Counted from the first letter of the stretch, positions 1-9,381 are shown. The stretch: 64,000 nucleotides of DNA from an uncultured Flavobacteriales bacterium (GCA_943788775.1 CALSRO010000005.1:248001-312000), one strand, 5' to 3'. The notes: a model not told the origin generated them from the letters alone. Program-made: numbers and translations.

Positions 1-1072
1 GAGTTCCTTTTAAGTTCACCTGATTCTTGATCAGATAATTGGTCAAGCCAGTCACCCCTCCTTCAATTGATTTGCCTCGCTCGCTATCGTCCAATTGCAC
101 CAATAGCGCCTCTACATATAAATTGATGCTGTTTTCATTGGTCATGCGAACAATAGAATACAATGGAGGCGAGGTAAGTTTAACCAAGGTGGTTAGCCCT
201 TCATGTGGGATGTAGTCATAATCAATGCGCACATTATTGATGTTCAGTCCAGTACTCGCAATAAGGTCATTTCCGAACCTGATCATGGGTTTTGGGTGCG
301 ATGCCTTAACCAAAAAGTTTGTCTGATGAGCGGGAATGGTTCCCTTCGCATATATCATATCTGATCCCGGAGCGCTGAAAAACCAAGCATCATCTCGATT
401 CGATTCAGATGCTGTGACTTCGATTTGTATGTCCAACTCCTCGGTGTTTTTTGTTTTAGAACTCAGCATAGCTCTGGATCCAATCTGTCCAGAATTCAGG
501 TAAACTTCCAGCAGATTGTCTTTCCATATCAGTGGACTGGGGCTGGCACCAAAATAATTACCCATGTCTTCCCAAATCCAACCGCGTGGTGTATTGTGCG
601 CGCTAAATTTCGAAGCATCAATGATCAGCGATCCAGAGAAATTTTTAAACGGTGAAAGTCCCTCTGCAAGTCGAGTTATTGAACTTGGTTCACTAGAGTA
701 ATATTTTGATTGCAAAGTGGGGTCGCCAGATGGGAATACATACAAATCTCCGCTTATTTGTCCTGTTTCTTTATCACCAGCCCCAGCAATGATGGTTTCA
801 AATTGAAAATCCGCACCGAGCTTTTCTAGCGCTATTCCAGTCGTAAAGAGTTTTTGAATGGATGCTGGGCACATGCTTTTACCGCCCATATAGTCCGCCA
901 CAACTTGTCCATTATCCATATTCACCGCCATGAAAGAAAGGGACCCATTAGCAAGCCCCGCTTCAGTTTCTAGCAATCGTAGCACTCGTTGAACCTCGCT
1001 TTCTGAAGGAATTTGGCCGAATAAAACCGATGAAAGAAGGATGGCAGCGTAAAGTAAAATAGAACTTTTCAT
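1..1072 (-). CDS. dacB: D-alanyl-D-alanine carboxypeptidase/endopeptidase, PBP4 (S13) family, 3' end outside window
   Basis: This penicillin-binding protein trims or cleaves peptidoglycan peptides in the periplasm. Translation from the ATG whose last base is at 1072 gives a signal peptide (residues 1-20, ending LSSVLFGQ). The active-site SxxK motif is PASIQKL, with Ser71 and Lys74. A TNENSINLY stretch near residue 315 carries the SxN motif (SIN). The reading frame stays open to base 1, so about 357 codons are present and the C-terminal KTG box lies outside the window. It is transcribed away from the PKD/T9SS gene, with 94 bp between the two starts. The family call is firm. The symbol is by family resemblance to E. 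coli dacB. Confidence 0.87.
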   Translation of the reverse strand, partial: MKSSILLYAAILLSSVLFGQIPSESEVQRVLRLLETEAGLANGSLSFMAVNMDNGQVVADYMGGKSMCPASIQKLFTTGIALEKLGADFQFETIIAGAGDKETGQISGDLYVFPSGDPTLQSKYYSSEPSSITRLAEGLSPFKNFSGSLIIDASKFSAHNTPRGWIWEDMGNYFGASPSPLIWKDNLLEVYLNSGQIGSRAMLSSKTKNTEELDIQIEVTASESNRDDAWFFSAPGSDMIYAKGTIPAHQTNFLVKASHPKPMIRFGNDLIASTGLNINNVRIDYDYIPHEGLTTLVKLTSPPLYSIVRMTNENSINLYVEALLVQLDDSERGKSIEGGVTGLTNYLIKNQVNLKGT

Positions 1073-1166
1073 TTGAACTTAGATTTGAACAACAAGTATA
1101 TCTTAATTGAGTCAAGGCTTGTGCCAAGCAAGCTGAACAATTGCAAACAATCGTTGTTTCGCCATA

Positions 1167-3284
1167 ATGCGAAGGCTTTTGCTATTAATTTTTTTTGTAC
1201 CAACAACTCTGTTCGGACAGCATCCTGGCGTAGCTTTCGAAACGGGAAATTTTAACGCTTGGGAGAAACTAGTAGGGACTAAGTATTATGGCGTGGGTCT
1301 GCAGACTTTGGTTACTCAAACTTCAAGCAATAGTGTCTACCGCTTCGCTATTCAAGATGATACTGCTGCTTTCGATCCAAACACCGGTAATCAAATACCA
1401 ACAATACCAGAAGGTTTTAGCTATGCAATTCGACTAGGGGACCTATCCGGAAATCTAGAAGCCGAGCGAATGCGTTTTATTTGGACCGTTACAGCTGAAA
1501 ATGCCATACTTAGTTATCGATACGCTATAGTGACAGAACAGCCCAATCACGAGCCAGGATGGCTTCCAACTGTTGGATTCTTAGTCCGTGATTTGGACAG
1601 TAATGTCCTTGAATGCTCAGAACAAATAGTATTACCTGGGTATACGAACCTACCACTTGAAACGGTCGGTGGTACATTTCCTGTGGTGAAGTATAATAAG
1701 TGGCGCACTGTAGCTGTGGACTTATCCCCATACATAGGGGAAACACTAATTTTTGAGGCAGCAAACTCTGATTGTGGCTTAGGACCGCACACTAGTTATG
1801 TATATTTTGCAGTAGAGTGCTTTGACAAATCTTCAACTGAAGATTATTGTAAGAAATCTGGTGAAGTGGACTTAACGATGCCTGAAGGTTTTTCAGATTA
1901 CTTATGGAATACGGGTGATACTGGACGGCACATTACAGTTCAAAGTCCTGTATCCGGGGACTCATTTACGTGTACCGTTACGGCTTATACTTGCACAACT
2001 GAATTTGAGGTTGTTATTTCGGAAACCGATGTAGATGCCGTGTTTCGTGTTGAATTTGATACGACATTAGTAGCTGCTAGATTCTTCAACGAATCAACTG
2101 CGGAAAACAGTTACATTAGTGCTTATAGTTGGTCTTTTGGTGATGGATTTTCGTCAAGCCTCCCAAACCCATTGCACACGTACGATAGCTTTGGAACATT
2201 TAATATTGAGCTAACAGCTGTAAACAATTTTGGGTGTGCAGATTCTCAATTCACTCAGTATATAAACTACCCTCCGCCTTATCCTGCTTTTTCTATAAAA
2301 GATTCTTGCGGGTTATCATGTGAGTTTCTTAATCTCACAAGGCCTCCTTTCGTTGGGGAGATAACAGGCTATTCTTGGGAGTTTGGCGATGGATTCAGTA
2401 GTAATGTAGAACACCCTACTCATGAATACGCTAAAGCAGGGAAATATTTAGTTCAGTTGACGGTTGAGGCAAGTAATATCGTCAAGGATAAAATCGTTCA
2501 AGAGATTGAAGTTTATGCGAATCCTAAAGCAGATTTCCATGCTGACTCAGCTTGCATTTTGAATCCCACTGAGTTCTATGATAGATCTGAGATTTTAGAA
2601 GGTGAGATAGTAAGTTGGGATTGGACGATTAGTAATGATACAACAGCTGATATCCCAAATCCAGTGCTGACGTTCTCGAAGCCGGAACTTATTTCGGTGA
2701 ATCTCTCAGTGAAATCCGATAAAGGTTGTTCGGATACTATTTTGAAAAAAATTGAAATATACCCAGAAACGGTAATGGCTGATTTTGGAATTACACCAAG
2801 GCCAATTGAAGCGTTAGAAACAAAAGTTCAATTTAAAGATAGTTCTGAAAATGCGGTGCGATGGATTTGGAGCATTGATAGCGAAATGTTTTCGACTGAA
2901 CAAAATCCGTCAAATGAATTTTTGAGAGACACTGGGACATACTGGGTTGGTTTGGCAGTGTCTAATCAATTTGGATGCGAAGACTATATCGAAAAAAAAC
3001 TCGAAGTTGAGCCTATAGTCGCCCTTTATATACCTAACTCGTTTTCACCTGATGGAGATGGAATAAATGATGAATTCATACTTAAAGGAGAAGGTGTCCA
3101 GTGGATAGAGATGAAGTTGTGGGATCGTTGGGGTAATGAAGTTTCTATGATACGCGAGATGAACAAGCCAATTACACTTCCAACTATTCAAAATCAAACT
3201 AGTGTTTTTTCCTACGAAGCATTCTTCACTGATAAAAATGGCCTTCGTCATTATAGAGTTGGCACCATTACAGCCGTGCGATGA
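1167..3284 (+). CDS. PKD-domain surface protein with T9SS type B sorting domain
   Basis: A 705-residue exported protein. The signal peptide is residues 1-18 (MRRLLLLIFFVPTTLFGQ). The N-terminal 230 residues look like a jelly-roll or choice-of-anchor domain. They are followed by four PKD-like Ig domains at about residues 285-625, two of which contain the typical YSWSFGDG and YSWEFGDG cores. Residues 628-705 match the gliding-motility-associated C-terminal (CHU_C) domain, with the hallmark IPNSFSPDGDGINDEF followed by a DRWGNEV segment. That domain targets proteins to the type IX secretion system (type B). The passenger function is unknown; adhesion or matrix binding is a guess. Confidence 0.85.
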   Translation: MRRLLLLIFFVPTTLFGQHPGVAFETGNFNAWEKLVGTKYYGVGLQTLVTQTSSNSVYRFAIQDDTAAFDPNTGNQIPTIPEGFSYAIRLGDLSGNLEAERMRFIWTVTAENAILSYRYAIVTEQPNHEPGWLPTVGFLVRDLDSNVLECSEQIVLPGYTNLPLETVGGTFPVVKYNKWRTVAVDLSPYIGETLIFEAANSDCGLGPHTSYVYFAVECFDKSSTEDYCKKSGEVDLTMPEGFSDYLWNTGDTGRHITVQSPVSGDSFTCTVTAYTCTTEFEVVISETDVDAVFRVEFDTTLVAARFFNESTAENSYISAYSWSFGDGFSSSLPNPLHTYDSFGTFNIELTAVNNFGCADSQFTQYINYPPPYPAFSIKDSCGLSCEFLNLTRPPFVGEITGYSWEFGDGFSSNVEHPTHEYAKAGKYLVQLTVEASNIVKDKIVQEIEVYANPKADFHADSACILNPTEFYDRSEILEGEIVSWDWTISNDTTADIPNPVLTFSKPELISVNLSVKSDKGCSDTILKKIEIYPETVMADFGITPRPIEALETKVQFKDSSENAVRWIWSIDSEMFSTEQNPSNEFLRDTGTYWVGLAVSNQFGCEDYIEKKLEVEPIVALYIPNSFSPDGDGINDEFILKGEGVQWIEMKLWDRWGNEVSMIREMNKPITLPTIQNQTSVFSYEAFFTDKNGLRHYRVGTITAVR

Positions 3285-3320
3285 CCTAATTTATTTACTT
3301 TGCTAAAAAGCTGTTTTAAG

Positions 3321-3743
3321 ATGGGAAAGACCGATTTGGCCAAAAAAGTTGTTGACCGAATGTACAACAACGACCCGTTTAGCCAATGGCTTGGGATTGA
3401 ACGAATCGAAGATGGTGCCGGTATTTCTAAGTTAAGAATGACCATTCGAAAGGAAATGCTTAATGGCTTTGACATTGCTCATGGTGGAATCACCTACGCT
3501 TTGGCAGACTCTGCGCTTGCATTTGCATCAAATGGTCATGGTAGAATGTCGGTCAGTGTAGAAACGTCTATTTCGCATACAGAATCGTTAAAGGAAGGGG
3601 ATGTCATTACGGCTGTGACTGAAGAAATGAGCCTATCCAATAAAATTGCGGTTTATCATATTACCATCCGAAATCAACACGACAAGGTGGTGGCCCTTTT
3701 TAAAGGCACCGTTTATAGAACCAGCAAGGAATGGAATGTTTGA
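3321..3743 (+). CDS. PaaI-family hotdog-fold acyl-CoA thioesterase
   Basis: A 140-residue hotdog thioesterase that hydrolyses acyl-CoA or aryl-CoA thioesters in the cytoplasm. Seen: FDIAHGGITYALADSALAFA, the conserved hotdog helix with the HGG motif, then VETSISHTESLKEGD and a C-terminal strand ending GTVYRTSKEW, all typical of PaaI (hydroxyphenylacetyl-CoA thioesterase). The ATG at 3321 is chosen over an in-frame TTG at 3300 because the TTG lies inside a promoter-like TTACTTTGC. A thiolase gene follows after a 476-bp gap, which would suit CoA-ester catabolism. No other phenylacetate genes are present, so the substrate is open. Confidence 0.83.
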   Translation: MGKTDLAKKVVDRMYNNDPFSQWLGIERIEDGAGISKLRMTIRKEMLNGFDIAHGGITYALADSALAFASNGHGRMSVSVETSISHTESLKEGDVITAVTEEMSLSNKIAVYHITIRNQHDKVVALFKGTVYRTSKEWNV

Positions 3744-3938
3744 TTGAATATCGAATAACGAATGTCGAATTTCGAAATGCATTGAATAGCACCAAAGGTG
3801 AATGTTACGATTCGTACCGTTCACAACAATAGCGGGCTGAATTTGGGGCCACTGCAGTGACCACTTAACCCGTGGGATACGAACCTTTCCAGCTTCACCA
3901 ACCTCGGCCACGCTGGTGATTAAAATTCAGAACCGTGG

Positions 3939-3969
3939 TTTTTCTGTGTCGAGCATTCGCACAGAAAAA
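3939..3969. terminator. Hairpin flanked by T and A runs, possible bidirectional terminator
   Basis: The stem TTTTTCTGTG/CACAGAAAAA is a perfect 10-bp inverted repeat with a loop containing a further CGA/TCG pairing. T and A runs at its base would give U-rich 3' ends on either strand. It lies about 200 bp after the thioesterase stop, so it could also be a structural part of a repeat element. Confidence 0.4.
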
Positions 3970-3990
3970 ATTGTCTTGAATGGGGCTTGA

Positions 3991-4023
3991 CTTTTTTGCT
4001 TCTTTTTTGGTCAAGCAAAAAAG
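3991..4023. repeat. 11-bp inverted repeat, CTTTTTTGCTT / AAGCAAAAAAG
   Basis: A perfect 11-bp inverted repeat with an 11-nt loop. It overlaps an alternative pairing, GCTTGAC (3985-3991) with GTCAAGC (4010-4016), so two competing hairpins are possible. It looks like a mobile or regulatory intergenic unit rather than a simple terminator, as it sits about 200 bp upstream of the thiolase start. Confidence 0.45.
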
Positions 4024-4219
4024 GAAGAGAAGAATCCCTTTGAGGAATTTTCAATACTCAATACTCAACCCTAAATATTCAAAGGATTATCGAATATCCA
4101 ATTCCTAAAACATAGAAAATTGATGCCTTAGATAATAATGACAATGGCATTGTTCTAGGATAATGTTAGGTTAGCCAACTAGATTCTGCGATCTTCGCAG
4201 ACCGAAAAATTCAGAACGC

Positions 4220-5428
4220 ATGAGAGACGCATATATAGTAGATGGCATCAGAACCCCAGTTGGGAAATTTCAAGGAACACTTTCACCGGTTCGAACAGAT
4301 GATTTGGCTGCGTTGGTCATTCAAGAATTGATGAAGCGCAATGAAGGTGTAGATTGGGAAATGGTGGATGATGTGATTCTGGGTTGCGCCAATCAGGCCG
4401 GTGAAGACAATCGTAACGTAGCTCGAATGGCTCTCCTATTGGCAGGTATGCCTTGGAAAGTGCCCGGAGAAACCGTGAATAGATTATGCAGTTCGGGAAT
4501 GAGTGCTGCCATTCACGCGCGCAGAGCAATTGCAGCCAATGAAGGGGATTTGTTTGTTACAGGTGGTGTCGAGCATATGACTCGTGGACCATGGGTGATG
4601 AGCAAGGCGTCCAAACCCTTTGGAAATGATAGCAAATTGTACGATTCGAGTTTCGGATGGAGATTTGTAAACCCCAAAATGTATGCATTGTATGGAACAC
4701 ATGCCATGGGCGAAACCGCAGAAAATTTAGCAGAGCAGTTTGGGGTTTCAAGAGAAGCTCAGGACCAATTTGCCCTCTGGTCTCAACAGAAGGCTTGTGC
4801 TGCTCAACAGTCAGGTCGATTAGCAGAAGAGATTGTGCCTGTAAGTATTCCGCGCAGAAAGCAAGAAGCATTGATTTTCGAACACGATGAATTCATTAAA
4901 GGGAATTCTACTATGGAGGCATTGTCTGGATTACGGGCAGCTTTCAAAAAAGAAGGCGGCAGTGTAACTGCTGGAAATGCTTCTGGATTGAACGATGGCG
5001 CTGCTGCAATGCTCATAGCCAGTGAAGATGGATTGAAGAAACATAACCTTACGCCAAAAGCACGCATTGTATCATCCGGAGTTTCGGGTGTTGAACCACG
5101 CATCATGGGAATAGGTCCAGTTGAAGCTTCGAAATTGGCGTTAAAGCGAGCCGGGTTAACCATGGACGATATGGATATTCTAGAGTTCAATGAGGCATTC
5201 GCAGTTCAAACCTTGTCGTGCACACGCCAATTGAGAGTGGACGATGACGATGAACGAATCAATCCAAATGGCGGAGCCATCGCCATAGGTCACCCACTCG
5301 GAATGACAGGGTCACGCATACTTCAATCTGCGGCCATTGAGTTACACAAACAACAGCGGGAATATGCCTTGGTAGCCATGTGCATAGGAGTGGGACAGGG
5401 ATATGCGACAATAATTGAACGGGTATAA
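4220..5428 (+). CDS. Acetyl-CoA acyltransferase (thiolase), PcaF/FadA-like
   Basis: A 402-residue thiolase that cleaves 3-ketoacyl-CoA with CoA, or runs in reverse as a biosynthetic condensation. All catalytic parts are visible: the nucleophile Cys90 in RLCSSGMSA, the NEAFAVQTL box, the histidine in NPNGGAIAIGHPLGMTGSR, and the second cysteine in CIGVGQGYA. The N-terminus (MRDAYIVDGIRTPVGKF) resembles beta-ketoadipyl-CoA thiolases. The stop codon overlaps the era start in TAATG, so the two genes are probably co-transcribed. Whether it serves aromatic degradation or fatty-acid beta-oxidation cannot be told here. Confidence 0.88.
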   Translation: MRDAYIVDGIRTPVGKFQGTLSPVRTDDLAALVIQELMKRNEGVDWEMVDDVILGCANQAGEDNRNVARMALLLAGMPWKVPGETVNRLCSSGMSAAIHARRAIAANEGDLFVTGGVEHMTRGPWVMSKASKPFGNDSKLYDSSFGWRFVNPKMYALYGTHAMGETAENLAEQFGVSREAQDQFALWSQQKACAAQQSGRLAEEIVPVSIPRRKQEALIFEHDEFIKGNSTMEALSGLRAAFKKEGGSVTAGNASGLNDGAAAMLIASEDGLKKHNLTPKARIVSSGVSGVEPRIMGIGPVEASKLALKRAGLTMDDMDILEFNEAFAVQTLSCTRQLRVDDDDERINPNGGAIAIGHPLGMTGSRILQSAAIELHKQQREYALVAMCIGVGQGYATIIERV

Positions 5429-6306
5429 TGACGCACCACTCGGGATTCGTAAATATTATTGGTAACCCAAACGTGGGTAAATCCTCTCTCTTGAATGCTT
5501 TGATCGGGGAGAAACTAGCCATCATCAATCCAAAAGCGCAAACGACCAGACATCGAATATTTGGTATCTATAATGATGCGGAATATCAAATTGTGTTTTC
5601 GGATACTCCTGGTGTGATCAAGCCGGCCTACAAAATGCAAGAGAGCATGATGGGCTTTGTGAAAGAAGCACTGGTTGATGCAGATGTTTTTCTCTTTATG
5701 GCTGAATTAGGCGATCGCGATTTCAAGGATGAACGGGTGATCGAGAAACTTCAAGCATCTGATACACCCCTAATCGTAGCCATCAATAAAATCGATACGG
5801 GTGATCAAGAGCTATTAGATTCGGATATGGCCTATTGGTCGGAAATGTTCCCAAAAGCGAAGAAGGTTTTCCCTCTTTCAGTCACGGAGAAGTTCAATAT
5901 TCCAGAGTTGTTTCGAATCATTCAAGCGCTTATTCCTGAAGGTCCAGAATGGTATCCGAAAGACCAGCTCACAGATAAAAATGAGCGCTTCATTGTATCT
6001 GAAATCATCCGCGAAAAAATCCTAACCCTGTATAAGCAAGAGATTCCATATTCGGTGCAGATAGAAGTAGAAGGCTTTCAGGAGCAAGAAGATATCATTC
6101 GAATTCGTGCCATCATTATCGTGGCGAGAGACACACAAAAGAGCATCATCATTGGAAAGGGTGGGTCCATGATCAAACGAGTAGGAACGGATGCCCGAAA
6201 AGACATGGAACGCTTTTTCGGGAAGAAAATATTCTTAGAAACCTTTGTGAAGGTGGATAAGGATTGGCGGGATGATGACCGCAAATTGAGAAAATACGGC
6301 TACTGA
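5428..6306 (+). CDS. era: GTPase Era, 16S rRNA maturation
   Basis: A 292-residue ribosome-assembly GTPase that binds the 3' end of 16S rRNA. The G motifs are present: GNPNVGKSS (G1), TTRH (G2), DTPGVI (G3) and NKID (G4). A C-terminal KH domain contains IIIGKGGSMIKRVG. Length is typical. Translation is coupled to the thiolase gene by a TAATG overlap, and the stop abuts the end of the converging lipoprotein gene with no gap. Confidence 0.97.
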   Translation: MTHHSGFVNIIGNPNVGKSSLLNALIGEKLAIINPKAQTTRHRIFGIYNDAEYQIVFSDTPGVIKPAYKMQESMMGFVKEALVDADVFLFMAELGDRDFKDERVIEKLQASDTPLIVAINKIDTGDQELLDSDMAYWSEMFPKAKKVFPLSVTEKFNIPELFRIIQALIPEGPEWYPKDQLTDKNERFIVSEIIREKILTLYKQEIPYSVQIEVEGFQEQEDIIRIRAIIIVARDTQKSIIIGKGGSMIKRVGTDARKDMERFFGKKIFLETFVKVDKDWRDDDRKLRKYGY

Positions 6307-7452
6307 TCAACGGATTGGTAATACCGCCTTACAATTTCTAAACTCCTTATTGCCAGCCACTGCGTTTTCTAATCGCACCGAAAATTCGATTTCTGCTATG
6401 CCGTAAGAAAACATTTGCCCAGTGAGAGGATCCACATAGTCATTTTGAATATCGATGATTTTGTAGGATGTCCAATCGGGTTGTTCCACGATTTCCGAGC
6501 GAAATAGATTACCCATTTCATCAGCATATACTATTTCAACCGTTCCTAGGTCTTGACCAGGAGTGAAAGGTGGAGTGAAGATTGTGGTTTCTACTTCGTA
6601 TGAGAAGTTGATGTTGCATGCTGCGCTGCTATCCACCACTTGGTTTCTAACATTTTGTGCCCTGCATCCGTTGCCGTCCACTGCAAGCAATACTGTCTCA
6701 ATACCATCCGCAGGTACCGAGTTGAATTGATAATTCACTTCTTGAGAAGAGGCCGTTGGTCCACTTTCAAAACTCCAAGCATAGCTGAACGCGGTGCTGC
6801 CTTCTGCCATTGCTTCAAACAATTGATGGCTCAATCCACCCAACTGTTTGGTGGTAATTTGGGCGCTGCATCCATGATGCGGGAGATAGACGAAATCTTC
6901 AATTTGAGTGATGCAACCTCCAACATGGGTAGAGGTTAATTGAACGTGAATACTCGAAGGATCGTTTTGGTCCCTTTCCAAAGTCAATGGTTCCGAACCA
7001 TTCGTAATGTATGTTTCAGAAGAGTCAATAACCCACTCGCAGCTTATCAAATTGGTATTCGCTTCTGGCGTTAATTCTATGGAATAAATATCAACCGGAA
7101 TTGGCATGTGAAGAAATCGATATGGATACGCCTTAGTCTCCACACTCTCTTGGTATTGCTCGGTTCCGCGAAGTGTAATCTGTAAATAAGGGCCGCAACT
7201 TTCTGCTTCGCAACTTGCGTCTTTCAATGTACTGGTGAAGCCGTAAACATCATTGCCTAGGCTCCGAATGCTGCCCTCAGCAAGAAATGTTTCTCCATCG
7301 GATTGCCAATCGATCATTTCTCCATTCAATTGCCCTTGTACGAAAAACACTGGTTCATTAGAACCAGCGGGTTCTGGCAACTCGTATGGATCGCATTGCG
7401 TGAGCAGGAAAAGTCCTGTCACTGCTAGAAGAATATTTTTGAATCGATTCAT
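6307..7452 (-). CDS. Hypothetical lipoprotein, distal gene of an ECF sigma cassette
   Basis: A 381-residue predicted lipoprotein. The signal sequence ends in the lipobox LLTQC, giving Cys20 as the lipidated residue. Eight or more cysteines are spread through the protein, and the FSYAWSFESGP core at about residues 223-234 looks like a PKD-type fold. I do not recognise a family. It lies 1 bp downstream of the sigma cassette's membrane protein in the same direction, so the three genes look like one transcription unit. A role in the envelope response run by that sigma factor is inferred from position only. Confidence 0.72.
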   Translation of the reverse strand: MNRFKNILLAVTGLFLLTQCDPYELPEPAGSNEPVFFVQGQLNGEMIDWQSDGETFLAEGSIRSLGNDVYGFTSTLKDASCEAESCGPYLQITLRGTEQYQESVETKAYPYRFLHMPIPVDIYSIELTPEANTNLISCEWVIDSSETYITNGSEPLTLERDQNDPSSIHVQLTSTHVGGCITQIEDFVYLPHHGCSAQITTKQLGGLSHQLFEAMAEGSTAFSYAWSFESGPTASSQEVNYQFNSVPADGIETVLLAVDGNGCRAQNVRNQVVDSSAACNINFSYEVETTIFTPPFTPGQDLGTVEIVYADEMGNLFRSEIVEQPDWTSYKIIDIQNDYVDPLTGQMFSYGIAEIEFSVRLENAVAGNKEFRNCKAVLPIR

Positions 7453-7453
7453 A

Positions 7454-8809
7454 TTATCGAATGTTAAGTTTTAGGTAAGCCTGGATTTCAAGTAAGCGAA
7501 TGGCTTTGTAATCCACATTGAGTGAATTTGTAACCCCATAAGCTCCTCGAATTCCAATAAACGTATCGTCCATTATTTGGTACTGAGCGTCTACCACAGC
7601 ATTCAAGCCGGTTCTGTTGTAACGATCCCATTGAAAATAGCCTTCAGTAGTTTCTACAGGTGTGGATGTTTCCGTATTCTCAACTACTTGTTCAGTGGTG
7701 TTTTTCAACCCACACAAGATCCAAGGTTGCAAGCCTCCTCCAACATAGAAACGCTTCATGCGATAATGTGCCATTAAGGTCGCATTGAATCGAATGAGTT
7801 CCGTGGTGGTTACCACATATTCGTTTTGAAATCTTTTGAACCCATATGCGGTTTCTCCTGATATCATCGCAGTATCTCCAACATGAAGTCTTGATCCATT
7901 TAACTCTCCGCTTAGTATCAGATGGTGTTTAATTTGCCTCATGTATCCAATTCCAACAGTTTGCCCAAAACCAGAGTATGGAGTGAAGGAATCGAAGGAT
8001 TTGTTCACCCCCGCCTTGATGTAAATCGAGGGTAAATACTCGGTCTTCGCTGTTATTGGCTTGGAATCAACGTTCAATAAAGTTCCGGCAGAGTCAAATC
8101 TCGAAAGATGAGCCAAAGGCATTTTTCGAATGTCCAGTCTTTCATCAGTCGCGATAATTGGTTTTGCTCCATTGTTTACAATAGCTGTTTTAGATGCAAA
8201 GTCGTCCTGCTCAACTATGATGATTTCATTGTTGGTCGATGTGGGTTCCATTTGCATAGGGCCATCATCCCGATCTTCCACTTCTTCTGATAGATTTACA
8301 GCAGAATTTGCGTTGTTTGAGGTAAGAAGATTGTCATCTAATCGTTCGGTCTTATCATCGATTGCGTTGACCAAGGCTTTATTGCTTGAAACGTTGGAAA
8401 TAGCAGTGGACTTAACAGGGCTTGTATCAACCGATTCATCATCCACATCTGCTAAATCGGAAGCTTTATAGAATTTGGATTGTTCGGATTCTTTTTTCGA
8501 ATCATTTAGTGATTCACTTTCCCATAAATGCTGGCTGTCGCACTGGGCAATAATGTTGAGGGCTTCGAAACTCGTATTTGAATTTCGAGGCTGATAAATC
8601 TCCACTTGGAATGAGGTGAATGCCAACCAAGACGCCAATCCGGCCGCAATGAATATTGCAGGAATCCACGTCCAAAAAGCAAAACCAAGAGGCTTCCGTT
8701 TGTCCAATAGCATTTCCATTTGCCCCCATGCTCCCATATCCACAGGAATTTGCTCAGCCGCAAAAGCCTCTTGGAACATGCTTTTTAAATTATCATTGGA
8801 TCCACTCAT
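7454..8809 (-). CDS. Membrane-anchored protein with C-terminal beta-barrel-like domain, candidate sigma-factor partner
   Basis: A 451-residue protein. Residues 1-38 look cytoplasmic, residues 39-62 form one clear membrane helix (FAFWTWIPAIFIAAGLASWL), residues 65-250 are a low-complexity acidic Ser/Asp linker, and residues 255-451 alternate like outer-membrane beta-strands ending in KLNIR. The start overlaps the sigma-factor stop by 4 bp. That layout (ECF sigma, then single-TM protein) is typical of an anti-sigma or regulatory partner in Bacteroidota. No classical zinc anti-sigma motif is visible. The combination of an inner-membrane helix with a barrel is unusual. Confidence 0.7.
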   Translation of the reverse strand: MSGSNDNLKSMFQEAFAAEQIPVDMGAWGQMEMLLDKRKPLGFAFWTWIPAIFIAAGLASWLAFTSFQVEIYQPRNSNTSFEALNIIAQCDSQHLWESESLNDSKKESEQSKFYKASDLADVDDESVDTSPVKSTAISNVSSNKALVNAIDDKTERLDDNLLTSNNANSAVNLSEEVEDRDDGPMQMEPTSTNNEIIIVEQDDFASKTAIVNNGAKPIIATDERLDIRKMPLAHLSRFDSAGTLLNVDSKPITAKTEYLPSIYIKAGVNKSFDSFTPYSGFGQTVGIGYMRQIKHHLILSGELNGSRLHVGDTAMISGETAYGFKRFQNEYVVTTTELIRFNATLMAHYRMKRFYVGGGLQPWILCGLKNTTEQVVENTETSTPVETTEGYFQWDRYNRTGLNAVVDAQYQIMDDTFIGIRGAYGVTNSLNVDYKAIRLLEIQAYLKLNIR

Positions 8810-9375
8810 AGTAAATCTTGTTTTTCAGTTTCGAAGGTGATTTTCACCAACTCTTGTAATTTTTTTCTTGCGAAATGAACATGCCATCTGCAGGTCGATT
8901 CCGTTACACCAAGCATTTCTGATACTTCTGTATAATCATATCCATCAAGCACACAGAGGTTAAAAACCTGCTGACTGATTGGTGGTAATGTGTGTATCAA
9001 TGCGCGCAGTGATTCTGCATTCATTTCTGCTTCTCCAAGGTTCACACTTGTCATTTGTGATTCCCAATAGCTTTCGTTCATGTCTCGCGTGTCGAAATGA
9101 TCTCTCTTCGATTTTGACCTACGATAATCATCGATAGCCGTGTTGATCGTGATCCGCTTGACCCAGTGTTCAAAGCCAATTTCTGATCGATACGTTTCAA
9201 TTTTATCGCAGACTTTTAAAAATGCCTGATTAACCAGTGCTTTGGCGTCATCCGTGTTGGATAGATAACGCAGACATATTTGCATCATCATTCCATAACA
9301 CTCCTTATACAGCTCAAATTGTGCTTTGCGCTCGTTCTTTATACAACGTTCTATGAGTGCCGATGTGACTGCCAT
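8806..9375 (-). CDS. RNA polymerase ECF-type sigma-70 factor
   Basis: A 189-residue sigma factor. Region 2 includes FELYKECYGMMMQICLRYL and the helix FEHWVKRITINTAIDDYRR. Region 4 ends with the helix-turn-helix YDYTEVSEMLGVTESTCRWH. The ATG at 9373-9375 is preferred to an in-frame TTG at 9423, because the sequence between them is a terminator hairpin for the upstream gene. The next gene overlaps by 4 bp and probably encodes its membrane partner. The target promoters are not identifiable. Confidence 0.88.
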   Translation of the reverse strand: MAVTSALIERCIKNERKAQFELYKECYGMMMQICLRYLSNTDDAKALVNQAFLKVCDKIETYRSEIGFEHWVKRITINTAIDDYRRSKSKRDHFDTRDMNESYWESQMTSVNLGEAEMNAESLRALIHTLPPISQQVFNLCVLDGYDYTEVSEMLGVTESTCRWHVHFARKKLQELVKITFETEKQDLL

Positions 9376-9381
9376 AAAAAA

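Larger units (their letters stand above)
3744..4219. other. 476-bp intergenic region with hairpins, possible dispersed repeat
   Basis: No convincing gene. The left part is A/T-rich and built from near-repeats of GAATATCGAAT and TCGAATTTCGAAA. The middle (about 3830-3920) is distinctly more GC-rich than its surroundings and contains the palindrome CCACTGCAGTG. To its right are two strong inverted repeats: a 10-bp stem at 3939-3948/3960-3969 and an 11-bp stem at 3991-4001/4013-4023. The 92-codon open frame on the minus strand (3633-3911) starts in this region but overlaps the thioesterase gene antisense and has no recognisable domain. The composition suggests a dispersed intergenic element; this needs a genome-wide comparison. 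Confidence 0.5.

Noticed and set aside
3633-3911. 92-codon open frame antisense to the thioesterase and its 3' gap
   Set aside because: Overlaps a solid gene on the other strand, no domain, and no start context. Its coding look comes from the GC-rich intergenic block.
4317-5190. Several minus-strand open frames within the thiolase gene
   Set aside because: The thiolase frame has all catalytic motifs; the others are antisense by-products of its codon usage.
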